Program-made: the position numbers and the translations under genes
The notes under the pieces: generated by a model
What the model was told of the DNA's origin: nothing
The model's input: only the letters and a program-made list of their open reading frames with translations
The model's database searches: none
Shown: positions 32,992 to 41,761 of the stretch, piece by piece
Layout of the letters: each line of letters begins with the position of its first letter
Numbering within the stretch: the first letter of the stretch is position 1
Source: VAZQ01 sp963821505
GTDB taxonomy: Bacteria; Pseudomonadota; Alphaproteobacteria; Rhizobiales; Xanthobacteraceae
Length of the DNA: 64,000 nucleotides
Direction: 5' to 3'
Assembly (NCBI GenBank): GCA_963821505.1
Contig: CAWGEH010000006.1
Span: forward strand, 62,001-126,000

Positions 32992-34158
32992 GTGACTGCT
33001 TGCATCGTGGGCTGGGCCCACACCCGCTTTGGCCGTCTCGAGAACGAGACGGTGGAGAGCCTGATCGTGCGGGTCGCGCAGGAGGCGCTCGCCGATGCCG
33101 GCGTCGCTGCCCGCGACGTCGACGAGATCGTGCTCGGTCATTTCAACGCCGGCTTCTCGGCGCAGGACTTTACCGCCTCGCTCGTGCTGCAGGCCTCGCC
33201 CGATCTGCGCTTCAAGCGCGCAAGCCGGGTCGAGAATGCCTGTGCCACCGGTTCGGCCGCCGTGCATCAGGGTCTCAAGGCGATCGCCGCCAAGGCCGCC
33301 CGTATCGTGCTCGTGGTCGGCGCCGAGCAGATGACGACAACGCCCGCCGACGAGATCGGGCGCAATCTGCTCAAGGCGTCCTATGTGCGTGAAGAGGCCG
33401 GCATCGACGGCGGCTTCGCCGGCATTTTCGGCCGCATTGCCTCGCTCTATTTCCAGCGCTGGGGCGACCAGTCCGATGCGCTCGCCCGCATCGCCGCCAA
33501 GAACCATCGCAATGGCGTGGGCAATCCCTATGCCCAGATCCGCAAGGATCTGGGCTACGACTTCTGCCGCACCGAGAGCGAGAAGAATCCGCGCGTGGCG
33601 GGTCCGCTCAAACGCACGGACTGCTCGCTGGTGTCCGACGGCGCGGCCGCCGTCGTGCTGGCCGACGTCGAGACCGCGCTCCAGCTCGGCAAGGCGATCG
33701 CGTTCCGCGCCGCCGAGCACGTGCAGGATTTCCTGCCGATGTCGCGGCGCGACGTCCTCAAGCTCGAAGGCTGCGGCGAGGCCTGGAGGCGCGCATTGGC
33801 GAGCGCCGGCGTCGCGCTCGGCGACCTCTCCTTCGTCGAAACCCACGACTGCTTCACCATTGCCGAGTTGATGGAATACGAGGCGATGGGGCTGGTGCCG
33901 GAAGGTCAGGGCGCGCGCGCGGTGGCGGAGGGCCTCACCGAGAAGACGGGCCCGTTGCCGGTCAATCCGTCGGGCGGGCTCAAGGCCAAGGGCCATCCGA
34001 TCGGCGCCACCGGGGTGTCGATGCACGCGCTCGCAGCCATGCAGCTCGCGGGCAGCGCCGGCGACATTCAAGTCAGCAACGCCAGCCTCGGCGGCATTTT
34101 CAATATGGGCGGCACGGCGGTCGCCAACTATGTGAGCATTCTCGAGCGGATCAAATGA
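32992..34158 (+). CDS. Thiolase-family acetyl-CoA acetyltransferase (SCP-x type)
   Basis: Thiolase-fold enzyme of 388 residues with all catalytic elements. The nucleophile is C84 in ENACATGSA; the HDCFTIAE segment marks the SCP-x/SCP2-thiolase subgroup. GGLKAKGHPIGATG carries the active-site histidine, and no second C-terminal cysteine motif of the classical CxG type is obvious. It should cleave or form 3-ketoacyl-CoA. GTG 32992 has GGGAGGA just upstream. The neighbours (DD-carboxypeptidase, GT-C protein) do not suggest a pathway. Compare the Cys-less thiolase-like protein at 57804. Confidence 0.88.
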   Translation: MTACIVGWAHTRFGRLENETVESLIVRVAQEALADAGVAARDVDEIVLGHFNAGFSAQDFTASLVLQASPDLRFKRASRVENACATGSAAVHQGLKAIAAKAARIVLVVGAEQMTTTPADEIGRNLLKASYVREEAGIDGGFAGIFGRIASLYFQRWGDQSDALARIAAKNHRNGVGNPYAQIRKDLGYDFCRTESEKNPRVAGPLKRTDCSLVSDGAAAVVLADVETALQLGKAIAFRAAEHVQDFLPMSRRDVLKLEGCGEAWRRALASAGVALGDLSFVETHDCFTIAELMEYEAMGLVPEGQGARAVAEGLTEKTGPLPVNPSGGLKAKGHPIGATGVSMHALAAMQLAGSAGDIQVSNASLGGIFNMGGTAVANYVSILERIK

Positions 34159-34164
34159 TCCGAC

Positions 34165-35523
34165 CTATCCGCTGGCCTGTTCCGTCATGCGCGCGAGCGG
34201 AATCGCCGCCAGCACGATCAGCACCGGCTCCATCGGCAGGCGATATTTGGGCGTCGCCACCGGCCCGTTGAGCAAGAGAAAATAGCCGATCACCCCGGCG
34301 GCGAGGACGGCCGCCCACGGCAGCGTCCGCGCCAGCATGACGAAACCGACGGCCTCGAGCATCAGGATGGGCAACATCGCCACGAGGCCGCCGACCAGCA
34401 GCAGCTGATAGCTTCCGGGATCGTCCAAAAGGTAGACGCGCGCCTTCTGCCAGAGCCCGGCCCCGGGCGTGTTGTAGAAGCTCGGCTTGGGCAGCGCGCG
34501 CACGCGCGGGTCGGCGAGCAGCGCCGGCGCGCCGAGGTTCACCACCGCACCCTCGAGCCAGGCCCGGGCGTAGGCCGCAAGCGGCAGGCGGGCCATCTCT
34601 TCCCGCGCCAGCTCCGACTTCACCGCAGCGCGCTGGAACGGGTTGCGGTCTGCCCCCGGTCCGCGCTCGCTCATGCGTTGACGGTAGCGGGCCTCCATGC
34701 GCTCCACGCTGGTCTGGTAGGGCGTGCCGTCGGCGCGCTCGGTCACCAGTGGGATGATCCAGAAGGCGAGGTGATCGCCGGTTTGCGAGGTCAGGCTCAT
34801 GCTGTGGTAGTGCACGACATTGCGCAGCCAGACCGGCGCGATCGGTGCCGCGGCGGCGAGCGCGAACAGCGTCGCCGCGATGAGCGCCGACGCCAGGCGG
34901 CGGCGCGCGAGCAGCGCGATGACGAAGACGAGCGCCGCGGCCGCCGCCAGCAGCACGGCGACGGCGGGCCGGGTGACAAGCGCGAGGCCGCCGCCGAGGC
35001 CGGCGAGAATGGCGAGCCCATGCGTCGGGTGAAGCAGGAAGCGCGCGCCGGCGAAGAGCATAACGGTAAAGAAGAAGAGAAACAGCGTGTCGGTCAGGAT
35101 CTGGGTACTGAACACGACGAGCGTCGCCGACAGCGCGGCGAGAATGCCGGCGATCAGGCCGACGCGCGGCGAGATCATGGCGCCGAGGGCGGCGATGAGC
35201 GCGCAGGTGCCGGCATCGATCACGGCCTGAACGATCGCCACCACCCGCGGGACGTCGCCGAAGATGCTCCGGATGGCTGCGAGCAGCAGCGGGTAGAGCG
35301 GCATGCGGTCGGTCATCGACATCAGCGTCGGCCAGAAGCTGTCGGGTTTTGCGAGTGCGGCGCCGAGCGCCCAGTAGCCGAACGTGTCCTGCTCCGCGAA
35401 GAACGCGGCGCTGCCGCTGAGCAGCGCGAGATTGACCAGGCGAGCGAGCAGGGCGAGGACGAATACGGTCGCGAGCGGATGAGCGTCGGTGACCTGCTGA
35501 AGGGGCGCTGAGGTGAGACGCAT
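34165..35523 (-). CDS. GT-C-fold membrane glycosyltransferase (family 39/83-like)
   Basis: Integral membrane protein of 452 residues with about ten to twelve hydrophobic helices. The first periplasmic loop contains FAEQDTFGYW, whose acidic residue sits where GT39/ArnT-type enzymes place the catalytic Asp. TDRMPLYPLLLA and the TDTLFLFFFTVMLFAGA segment fit the PMT_2 pattern. A large periplasmic loop (about residues 245-355) separates two helix bundles. It probably transfers a sugar from a polyprenyl-phosphate carrier to a lipid, glycan or protein. The gene converges on the thiolase, leaving only six bases, and starts with ATG 35523. Confidence 0.72.
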   Translation of the reverse strand: MRLTSAPLQQVTDAHPLATVFVLALLARLVNLALLSGSAAFFAEQDTFGYWALGAALAKPDSFWPTLMSMTDRMPLYPLLLAAIRSIFGDVPRVVAIVQAVIDAGTCALIAALGAMISPRVGLIAGILAALSATLVVFSTQILTDTLFLFFFTVMLFAGARFLLHPTHGLAILAGLGGGLALVTRPAVAVLLAAAAALVFVIALLARRRLASALIAATLFALAAAAPIAPVWLRNVVHYHSMSLTSQTGDHLAFWIIPLVTERADGTPYQTSVERMEARYRQRMSERGPGADRNPFQRAAVKSELAREEMARLPLAAYARAWLEGAVVNLGAPALLADPRVRALPKPSFYNTPGAGLWQKARVYLLDDPGSYQLLLVGGLVAMLPILMLEAVGFVMLARTLPWAAVLAAGVIGYFLLLNGPVATPKYRLPMEPVLIVLAAIPLARMTEQASG

Positions 35524-35605
35524 CAGTGCCCAGCCATGGTCGTGACCCCAAGCACCAGACCGCGTCTTGATGAGATGGAATCAATCGAGCAGCAAACTCG
35601 GTGTG

Positions 35606-35710
35606 CTCCCTCCCCCCTGTGCTGGGGAGGGGGGTGGTGCGTTTGGCAATGCCGGTACATCAATCTCGCGGCCCCCATCCCCAGCCCCTCCCCGCAAGGG
35701 GAGGGGAGCA
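35606..35710. repeat. C/G-rich mirror-like intergenic repeat
   Basis: CTCCCCCCTGTGCTGGGGAG at the left and CCCAGCCCCTCCCCGCAAGG with GGGAGGGG at the right flank a ~60-base centre. It can fold as two small hairpins or pair end to end. It lies in the 338-base gene-free stretch 35524-35861 between the GT-C gene start and the ndvA stop; the rest of that stretch is the 35757 repeat and shows no coding signal. Confidence 0.55.
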
Positions 35711-35756
35711 AAACCAAATCCGCGGCGCCGTTCCGCGTTAATTCCAAAGGAATAGG

Positions 35757-35865
35757 CGCTAGCGCATGTTCCGGAAAAGTGGGAACCGGTTTTCCGAATA
35801 GAACATGCGCAAAATCGAAGAATCTAGAGCGCATCACGATTCGATCCAATCGGGATGCGCTCTAG
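35757..35865. repeat. Dispersed palindromic repeat, copy 4
   Basis: It begins GCGCTAGCGCATGTTCCGG, continues through GGAAAAGTGGGAACCGGTTT and AACATGCGCAAAATCGAAG, and ends ATCGGGATGCGCTCTAG. The TAG stop codon of the minus-strand ndvA gene (35862-35864) is formed by the closing CTAG of the repeat. The same architecture is at 59361 and, inverted, at 23045. Confidence 0.82.
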
Positions 35866-37664
35866 GTTTCCACCGGTTGCCCGCTCGCGTGCTCGGGGCG
35901 GGTCTTGGTCGTCTCTGCCGCCATGAACTGGCTGCGGGCGAGCTCGGCGAAGTGGCCGCCCAGTCGCATCAGCTCGTCGAAAGTGCCGGTCTCGATGATG
36001 CGGCCGCCCGCGAATACCAGGATGCGGTCGGCGTTGCGGATGGTGGCGAGCCGGTGCGCGATCACGAAAGTGGTGCGGCCTTTCATCACCTCGGTGAGGG
36101 CGGCCTGAACCCTGGCTTCGGTGAGCGCATCGAGCGCGCTCGTGGCCTCGTCGAGGATGAGAATCTGGGGATCCTTGAGCAGCGCGCGCGCGATCGACAG
36201 CCGCTGTCGCTCGCCGCCGGAGAACAGCCGTCCGCGTTCGCCGGCGTTGGTCTCCAAGCCCTGCGTCTGGCGCTCGATGACGTCGAGAACCTGCGCCCGC
36301 GCGCACGCCGTGCGCAGCTCCTCCTCGGTCGCGTCGGGCTTGCCGACGCGCAGATTCTCCGCGATCGAGCGGTTGAACAGCAGCACCTCCTGGAACACGA
36401 CCCCGATATTGTGCCGCAGGCCCGTGAGCGTAAGCGCGCGAATGTCCATGCCGTCGATCTGCACCGTGCCCGATTGCGGATCGAAGGCGCGGTGCAGCAA
36501 GGCGAGTGCGGTCGATTTGCCGGCTCCGGTCGCGCCGACCAGCGCGACGGTCTCGCCCGGCAGCGCCGTGAAGCTCAGATCGGCGACCGCGGCGCGCTTG
36601 CCGTCGTAGGAAAACGAGACGTCCTTGAACTCCACCAGCCCGTGCATGCGGCCGGGGTCGATGGCGTCGGGGCGGTCGCGCACTGCCGGCTCGGTGTCCA
36701 GCACCTCGAAGAATTCCGCCATCCGGGGCGAGTCCATCACCATGCGGTTGGCGAAGTGGACGGCCTGCTCGAGCCGGCCGATCAACAGCGTGGCGAAGCT
36801 CATGAACATGACGATCTCGCCGACGGTGGTGAGATCGTGGAGATAGAACCAGACGCCCATGAGGAGAATCGAGAGAATGGTGATCGTGGTCGACGTGCGG
36901 GTGATCACCGTCGTCACCGCCCACCACGACAGCACCGGGATCTGGGCGCTGAGCACGTCGTCGCCCATCTTCTTCATGCCCGAGACCTCGGTCTCGATGC
37001 GAGCAAAGCTCTGCACCAGCGCGATGTTTCCGAGCGTGTCGGTGGTGCGCTCGGCGACGTCGGTATAATAGCGCTCGACCGTGCCTTGCAGCTGTTCGCT
37101 CTTGCCGACGACCAGCGCGATCAGCGTGGCAAACACCGCGCACAGCCCGATCAGCAACAAACCGTAGCGCCAGTTGATGAAGAGCGTCAGCGGCAGCAGC
37201 ACGATCAGCGAGACGAAACTGGCGAAGTGTTCGCGGAAGAACGACAGCCACAAGGCCCACAGCGTATTGGTCCCGGTCATCATCACCTTCACCAGCCGGC
37301 CGGAATGGGAGCCGGTGTAGTAGCTGAGCGGGAGCTGCAGAACGTGCTCGAAGAACATGGTGCGCACCACCTGGTACTGGCGGTGCGCGAGGCGGTCGGC
37401 GTGCAGGGCGACGAGCGTGCTGCAGACGATGGCGAAAAGGCCGAAGCCGACCCAGGCGCCGACCAGCACCATCAGGTCCTGCATGGACAATTGCGAGATG
37501 CGGCCCTGGGCATTCGCGAGCGTATCGACGATGCGGCCGAACAGGATCGGCTCCACGAACATCGCGGCGGCGAGCGCCACATTGGCGAGCGCGAGCAGCC
37601 AGCCCAGACGGGCCTCGCGCCCGAGCAGTTCGAGCACGCGGATGTAGAGGCGCAGGAATTTCAT
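35862..37664 (-). CDS. ndvA: Cyclic beta-1,2-glucan exporter (NdvA/ChvA-type ABC half-transporter)
   Basis: ABC exporter with fused membrane and ATPase domains, 600 residues, the length of NdvA/ChvA (about 588). The N-terminal MKFLRLYIRVLELLGREARL and YYTGSHSGRLVKVMMTGTNTL (about 115-135, split here for length) are strongly NdvA-like. Six helices lie in the first ~320 residues. Walker A is GATGAGKST (377-385), the signature LFSGGERQR, and Walker B ILILDEATSALD. It should export cyclic glucan to the periplasm for osmoadaptation and host interaction. The glucan synthase NdvB is not in the window. The stop codon is contributed by a dispersed repeat. Confidence 0.88.
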   Translation of the reverse strand: MKFLRLYIRVLELLGREARLGWLLALANVALAAAMFVEPILFGRIVDTLANAQGRISQLSMQDLMVLVGAWVGFGLFAIVCSTLVALHADRLAHRQYQVVRTMFFEHVLQLPLSYYTGSHSGRLVKVMMTGTNTLWALWLSFFREHFASFVSLIVLLPLTLFINWRYGLLLIGLCAVFATLIALVVGKSEQLQGTVERYYTDVAERTTDTLGNIALVQSFARIETEVSGMKKMGDDVLSAQIPVLSWWAVTTVITRTSTTITILSILLMGVWFYLHDLTTVGEIVMFMSFATLLIGRLEQAVHFANRMVMDSPRMAEFFEVLDTEPAVRDRPDAIDPGRMHGLVEFKDVSFSYDGKRAAVADLSFTALPGETVALVGATGAGKSTALALLHRAFDPQSGTVQIDGMDIRALTLTGLRHNIGVVFQEVLLFNRSIAENLRVGKPDATEEELRTACARAQVLDVIERQTQGLETNAGERGRLFSGGERQRLSIARALLKDPQILILDEATSALDALTEARVQAALTEVMKGRTTFVIAHRLATIRNADRILVFAGGRIIETGTFDELMRLGGHFAELARSQFMAAETTKTRPEHASGQPVET

Positions 37665-38059
37665 GAGGCCGTCATCGGCACGCGCTGAACGCTACGCTGC
37701 GGGATGCCTATTCTAATGCAACGCCCTGCGCTCGCAACGCGGGCCCGGGACGGCAGTTCTCGGCGCGGTCTTGATGGCAGGCGCTGCATCATGGCCCAGT
37801 GGCCGAGGGAAACGCGCGGGTGCGGATGATTGTGGTCCGCAGAAAAGCCTACGCGTGATTGGTGATGCAATATTTGCCGATTCCAGCCGTGCTGACAACG
37901 TTTATTGCTGCGCTTGACTTGGCCGCAGTTGAGCACACATTGCCAATAATGCGAATACGCGTTCGCGCCGGACCGGAACGAAACGCTTCCCCCGGGCGGT
38001 CGATCGATGATGGTGGGTCAGGCGGCGCGCCTGCGAGAGCGCAAGAAGGGCGAGGGGGT
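37665..38059. other. Gene-free divergent region between ndvA and a LysR gene
   Basis: This 395-base stretch separates two divergent starts. The part from about 37850 to 37960 is relatively AT-rich and includes TTGACT at 37914-37919, a plausible -35 hexamer for the LysR gene, but no convincing -10 at correct spacing. The LysR frame is open back to 37859, yet the upstream residues look non-coding. I see no RNA gene or strong operator. Confidence 0.4.
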
Positions 38060-38974
38060 ATGTTGAACATTCCGACCGAATTGCTGCGGACTTTGGTGTC
38101 CGTCGTCGACCAGCGCAGCTTTACCAGGGCGGCACAGTCGCTCGGCGTCACTCAGCCGGCGGTCAGTGCGCAGATCAAGCGGCTGCAATTCCTGCTCGGC
38201 TACGAACTGCTCGACAAGAGCGCGCCGGGGGTGAGCCTCACGCCGCGCGGCGAGATGGTCGTCGCTCAGGCGCGCCGCATGCTGGCGATCAACGATCAGA
38301 TCGCGCAGCTGAGTGGCAGCCAGGCCACGGAGCAGACGCTGCGCGTTGCCATCCCGGGCGATTTCGCCGGAATGAAGATTCCCGCGACCTTGGCGCAGTT
38401 CCGCAAGCGCTGGCCGGACATTCGTTTCAAAGTGAGCGCGACCAGCTTCGAGAACATGTTGCGCGGGCTGCGTCAAGGCGACATCGATCTTGCGGTCGCC
38501 ATCGCCAACTCGAAGCCCGCGATCGAAGCCCACCATTTGTGGATCGACCAGGCGGTGTGGGTGCGCAGCGACGCGACCCAGCTCGAGCCCGGCGGGCCGG
38601 TGCCGCTGGTGTCGTTCGGCGAGGATTGTTCCTGTCGCTATACGGCGGTGAACGCGCTGCACCGGATCGGCCGCGATTGCGATTTCGTGTTCACCTCGCG
38701 CAGCATCGCCAGCCTGGAGGCGGCGGTGCTCGCCGGCCTCGGCGTCATGGTGCTGCCGCGCGGCCGCGTCCCGCAGACGGCGCTCTCGATCTGGGAGGAC
38801 GCGCCGCTTCCCGAATTGCCCCAGCTCTATTGCGGGATCTATCTGCGGCAGGGCGGCAACCGAGCCGCGCTCGAGGAGCTCGCGGATGATATCGCGACGG
38901 TTTTGCGCCCGCAGCTGCAGGTGAAACAAGGCGGGGCGGCGACGACGGTGCGGGCGGGCGGATCGGGGCACTAG
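38060..38974 (+). CDS. LysR-family transcriptional regulator
   Basis: LysR-type regulator of 304 residues. The winged helix-turn-helix is at 19-50 (SFTRAAQSLGVTQPAVSAQI and following), with a linker helix from about 60 and a type II periplasmic-binding-like effector domain from about residue 88. ATG 38060 follows GAGGGGG and aligns with the family N-terminus; the ORF extends 67 codons upstream without similarity. Its effector domain contains several cysteines, in DCSCRY and RDCDF. No obvious target operon is adjacent: ndvA diverges on one side and a palindrome array plus a pseudogene lie on the other. Confidence 0.85.
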   Translation: MLNIPTELLRTLVSVVDQRSFTRAAQSLGVTQPAVSAQIKRLQFLLGYELLDKSAPGVSLTPRGEMVVAQARRMLAINDQIAQLSGSQATEQTLRVAIPGDFAGMKIPATLAQFRKRWPDIRFKVSATSFENMLRGLRQGDIDLAVAIANSKPAIEAHHLWIDQAVWVRSDATQLEPGGPVPLVSFGEDCSCRYTAVNALHRIGRDCDFVFTSRSIASLEAAVLAGLGVMVLPRGRVPQTALSIWEDAPLPELPQLYCGIYLRQGGNRAALEELADDIATVLRPQLQVKQGGAATTVRAGGSGH

Positions 38975-39008
38975 CGGGGATTGCTGACGGCGTCACGGCC
39001 GGGCACCC

Positions 39009-39183
39009 GCAAGTCGGGTTTACCCGACTTGCGGCCTCCATATGCAAGTCGGGTTTACCCGACTTGCGGCCTCCATAGGCAAGCCGGGTTCATTCGACTT
39101 GCGGCGCCCGTATGCAAGTCGGGTTTACCCGACTTGCGGCGTTGATATGCAGATCGAGTATACCCGATTTGCGGCGTCGCCCT
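39009..39183. repeat. Five tandem copies of a 35-bp unit, each a palindrome
   Basis: Units begin at 39009, 39044, 39079, 39114 and 39149, exactly 35 bases apart. Each contains GCAAGTCGGG and CCCGACTTGC around a four-base centre (TTTA in copies 1, 2 and 4), followed by GGC and a variable CTCCATAT-like spacer. Copies 3 and 5 have diverged, partly with matched changes in both arms (copy 5: GATCGAG/CCCGATTTG is only partly compensated). It lies 34 bases after the LysR stop. Related single hairpins occur at 5139. No cas genes are nearby and there are no unique spacers. Confidence 0.85.
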
Positions 39184-39244
39184 CCCATGTCACCCCAGGC
39201 TGCACCCGGCTTGCGGGGCTTGGTATGCGATCCGGGGTTGGCCC

Positions 39245-39446
39245 TCACTTGCCGTCGCCGACCAGTCGCCACAGTCGGTTCGGGCTCAATGGAATTTCCA
39301 GCAGCTCCGTGCCTCTGCTCGGCAGGTCCAGGGCGTCCTCGATCGCCTGAGCAAACAGTGCCCCCACCGGGATCGCGCCCGCTTCGCCCGCGCCTTTGAT
39401 GCCGAGCGGATTTCGTGAGCGTGTGATCGAGTTCCATGCACGGCAC
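39245..39446 (-). pseudogene. Remnant of a molybdenum hydroxylase large subunit (CoxL/XdhB-like)
   Basis: The minus strand encodes RNPLGIKGAGEAGAIPVGAL and, after a short interval, LLEIPLSPNRLWRLV, the typical C-terminal end of carbon-monoxide-dehydrogenase/xanthine-dehydrogenase large subunits. The preceding VPCMELDHTLT segment, also family-like, is in another frame, with the break near 39412-39420. The rest of the ~780-residue gene is missing. Bases 39469-39565 on the plus strand could be another gene end (LLAGGSDPVITRKPVGAWS), which I do not recognise. The area to 39636 holds nothing else. Confidence 0.65.
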
Positions 39447-39636
39447 GTCGAGTGCGGCGCACGGTCGCCACCCTGCTCGCCGGCGGCTCCGATCCGGTGA
39501 TCACCAGGAAGCCGGTCGGCGCCTGGAGCCACGCGGTTTATGACGCAATGAAGTAAGCGCCGCGCATCGAAAGGCGTTGCGCAACATTGAGCTCGAGATT
39601 GCCAACGACTATCATGGCATCGGGGAGAATGGCGCT

Positions 39637-39834
39637 ATGATCCTCGAATTCACCGTCGGCATCAACATCGCGGGCAAGCGCGCGAGCGTGACGGTGGCGG
39701 CGGAGGATGCGCTGATCGCCGCCCTCAAGGTGAAGTCGGAGCGGCCGGACGCCAGGATCAACTATGTACGCCGACGCAACAAGCGCGGCGACCTGCGCCA
39801 TCCCCACGGCTCGATTGCTGCAAAGGCCGAGTGA
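39637..39834 (+). CDS. Small conserved-looking hypothetical protein
   Basis: A 65-residue protein with an N-terminal beta-rich half (MILEFTVGINIAGKRASVTV) and a basic C-terminal half (RINYVRRRNKRGDLRHPHG). ATG 39637 is preceded by GGGGAG at nine bases. There is no signal peptide or membrane segment. The ordered hydrophobic/charged pattern and the ribosome site argue for a real gene. I do not recognise a domain; the isolated position after a degraded gene gives no functional hint. The 214 bases that follow contain no other gene. Confidence 0.5.
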   Translation: MILEFTVGINIAGKRASVTVAAEDALIAALKVKSERPDARINYVRRRNKRGDLRHPHGSIAAKAE

Positions 39835-40048
39835 TCGTCATGCGCGCCGATCGCAGCGAGTGGGTCGATCCGAGCGGAAGCCGCCTTCTGTGCACCGGCA
39901 GGTCGGCGGCCGGTGATCGGGGCTTCAGAATCTCCGGCCGAGGCTCTCTCCGATCTCAGGATGACCCGCGCGCAGGCCGCGGATCGGGCTTGATCGGCGC
40001 GCGCCGGGAAAATCGGCAAGAGCGGACCTTGACGGGAGCGCTGCCGCG

Positions 40049-40402
40049 GTGATCAAGAGCATCAGCGCCATCACGCTGGCCACCCATGATATGTCGCGCG
40101 CCGTGCGCTTCTATCGCATGCTGGGATTCGAGATCGTTCATGGTGGCGATGACGCGGCGTTTACAAGCTTTCGGGCTGGAACCAGCTTTCTCAACCTCAT
40201 CGCGCAGCCTGCCGAGCGAACCTGGTCCTGGTGGGGACGTGTCATCTTCTACCATTCCGATGTCGACAGCCTTCATGCGCGCGTGATTGCGGCCGGCTAC
40301 CGGCCGGACACGCCACCGCGCGATGCCGAATGGGGCGAGCGATTCTTCCACCTGACCGACCCGGATGGTCACGAGCTCAGCTTCGCCTGGCCCACGCGAT
40401 AG
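40049..40402 (+). CDS. VOC-superfamily (glyoxalase/dioxygenase-fold) protein
   Basis: Single-module VOC protein of 117 residues. The first beta-alpha-beta module begins ISAITLATHDMSRAVRFYRM with LGFEIV; the second has VIFYHSDVDSLHARVIAAGY and ends DPDGHELSFAW, the standard VOC terminus. Candidate metal ligands include H13 and the E of GHELSF. Members serve as isomerases, dioxygenases or resistance proteins as dimers. The GTG start (40049) has a weak ribosome site. No operon partner is evident. Confidence 0.8.
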   Translation: MIKSISAITLATHDMSRAVRFYRMLGFEIVHGGDDAAFTSFRAGTSFLNLIAQPAERTWSWWGRVIFYHSDVDSLHARVIAAGYRPDTPPRDAEWGERFFHLTDPDGHELSFAWPTR

Positions 40403-40484
40403 CATAAGGAGAGTAGAGCCGCGCAGCCCCGCGCTTGTGCGCTCCTGGCCGGGCCGAGGTCGGTTCCGGGCTCGTAGCGCCGGC

Positions 40485-41519
40485 TCAATTGACCCTGCGC
40501 GCTGCGGCCGGTGGCAGGAACGAGGCGTCGAAGATATCCCCGGGCTTGGGTTTGGCCTTGAAGGTATAGACCAAGCCGATCTGCTCGATGGATTCTTCGA
40601 GCCGCGCGATCTTGACCGCGCCGAGGCCGTTGGCTCTCACCTCGGGCGTGACGATATTGTCCCCGATGGCCATGCGCAGGCGCTCGAGCTCGACATCCTT
40701 TTTTGCCGCGTCGTCGCGTTTGGCGATCGAGTCCACCGCCTCTGCGGGGTGAGCGATGGTTTCCTTGAGACCCTTCAGGAAGGCATGCAGGAATGTCCTG
40801 ACCACCTCCGGCTTCTCGGCGGCGAATTTCGAATTGACGATGATGGCATTGCCATAGAGCTTGAGCCCGTAGTTTGCCATCGGCATCAGCACGATGTCGT
40901 CGACCGGCACCCCGCGGTCCTTGAGATTGACATAGAGCCGGAACGAAGAGCCGAGCGCCGCATCGATCTGGCCGGCGGCGAGCATGGGTGCCCGCACTGG
41001 AATGCCGATGTTCTCGATCGTCACCTTCGACATGTCGATGTTGTTGAGCTTGGCGAAGAGCGGCCATTGCGCAAAGGTGGCGCCGGCGGGCGGAGCGCCG
41101 AGCTTCTTGTTCTCGAGCTGCTGGGGATCGGTGATGCCGCGGCTCTTGCGCGCCACGATGGCGTAGGCCGGTTTGTTGTAGACCATGAATATCGCTTTGA
41201 CCGGCGCCGACGGATGCTGGTCGCGATATCCGATGAGCGCATTGATATCGGCGAAGGCCATGTCGTAGCTGCCGCTCGCCACGCGGGTGATCGGCTCGAG
41301 TGGAGTGGACGCGTCGTCGACCGTCACCACCAGTCCCTGGCTTTCGAAATAGCCCTTATCCTGGGGGAGGAGCGCCAGCGCTTCCGGCCCTTCGACGCGT
41401 CCATCGAGCGAAAACTTGATGCTGGTCTGGGCGGCGACGGGCCACGCCGCGACCAGCGCGAACGCTGCCGCAGCCAGATAGGCGAGCCGACCTGGCCGCG
41501 TGAGGTTGAGGAGGCCCAT
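40485..41519 (-). CDS. NMT1/SsuA-type periplasmic substrate-binding protein
   Basis: ABC-transporter receptor of 344 residues in the type II periplasmic-binding class (NMT1/TauA/SsuA-like). A signal peptide of ~30 residues ends PVAAQ. The mature domain begins SIKFSLDGRVEGPEALALLP, then GYFESQGLVVTVDDAS and VASGSYDMAFADI, typical of this family. ATG 41519 matches the signal peptide start. No ATPase or permease gene is adjacent, so the system is split or orphan. Relatives bind pyrimidine precursors, sulfonates, nitrate or aromatic acids; the ligand is not predictable. Confidence 0.83.
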   Translation of the reverse strand: MGLLNLTRPGRLAYLAAAAFALVAAWPVAAQTSIKFSLDGRVEGPEALALLPQDKGYFESQGLVVTVDDASTPLEPITRVASGSYDMAFADINALIGYRDQHPSAPVKAIFMVYNKPAYAIVARKSRGITDPQQLENKKLGAPPAGATFAQWPLFAKLNNIDMSKVTIENIGIPVRAPMLAAGQIDAALGSSFRLYVNLKDRGVPVDDIVLMPMANYGLKLYGNAIIVNSKFAAEKPEVVRTFLHAFLKGLKETIAHPAEAVDSIAKRDDAAKKDVELERLRMAIGDNIVTPEVRANGLGAVKIARLEESIEQIGLVYTFKAKPKPGDIFDASFLPPAAARRVN

Positions 41520-41761
41520 CGGTTGCCGTACTCCCTCGACGAAACTTCGGCTCCGCCTCGCCCGGCCGCGATAGTGGCTGAGGCCGGCAGAAAAGAACAT
41601 GATGGTGCAAAGAGCAAGGCAAGATCGCAGGCAGCGCCTGCCGTTCACGGAGTTTCGAACACCGCCGCCTGCCCCTTTGTCCCGCGCGCGAGTCAATTCT
41701 TGGTGCCGCGCCGACATGAACCGCTGTTAAACATCGAAGGACGCAGGCCGATGCCTGGACC

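Noticed and set aside
39009..39183. CRISPR array
   Set aside because: The units are contiguous 35-bp repeats with only a short semi-conserved linker, no unique spacers of about 30 bp and no cas genes.
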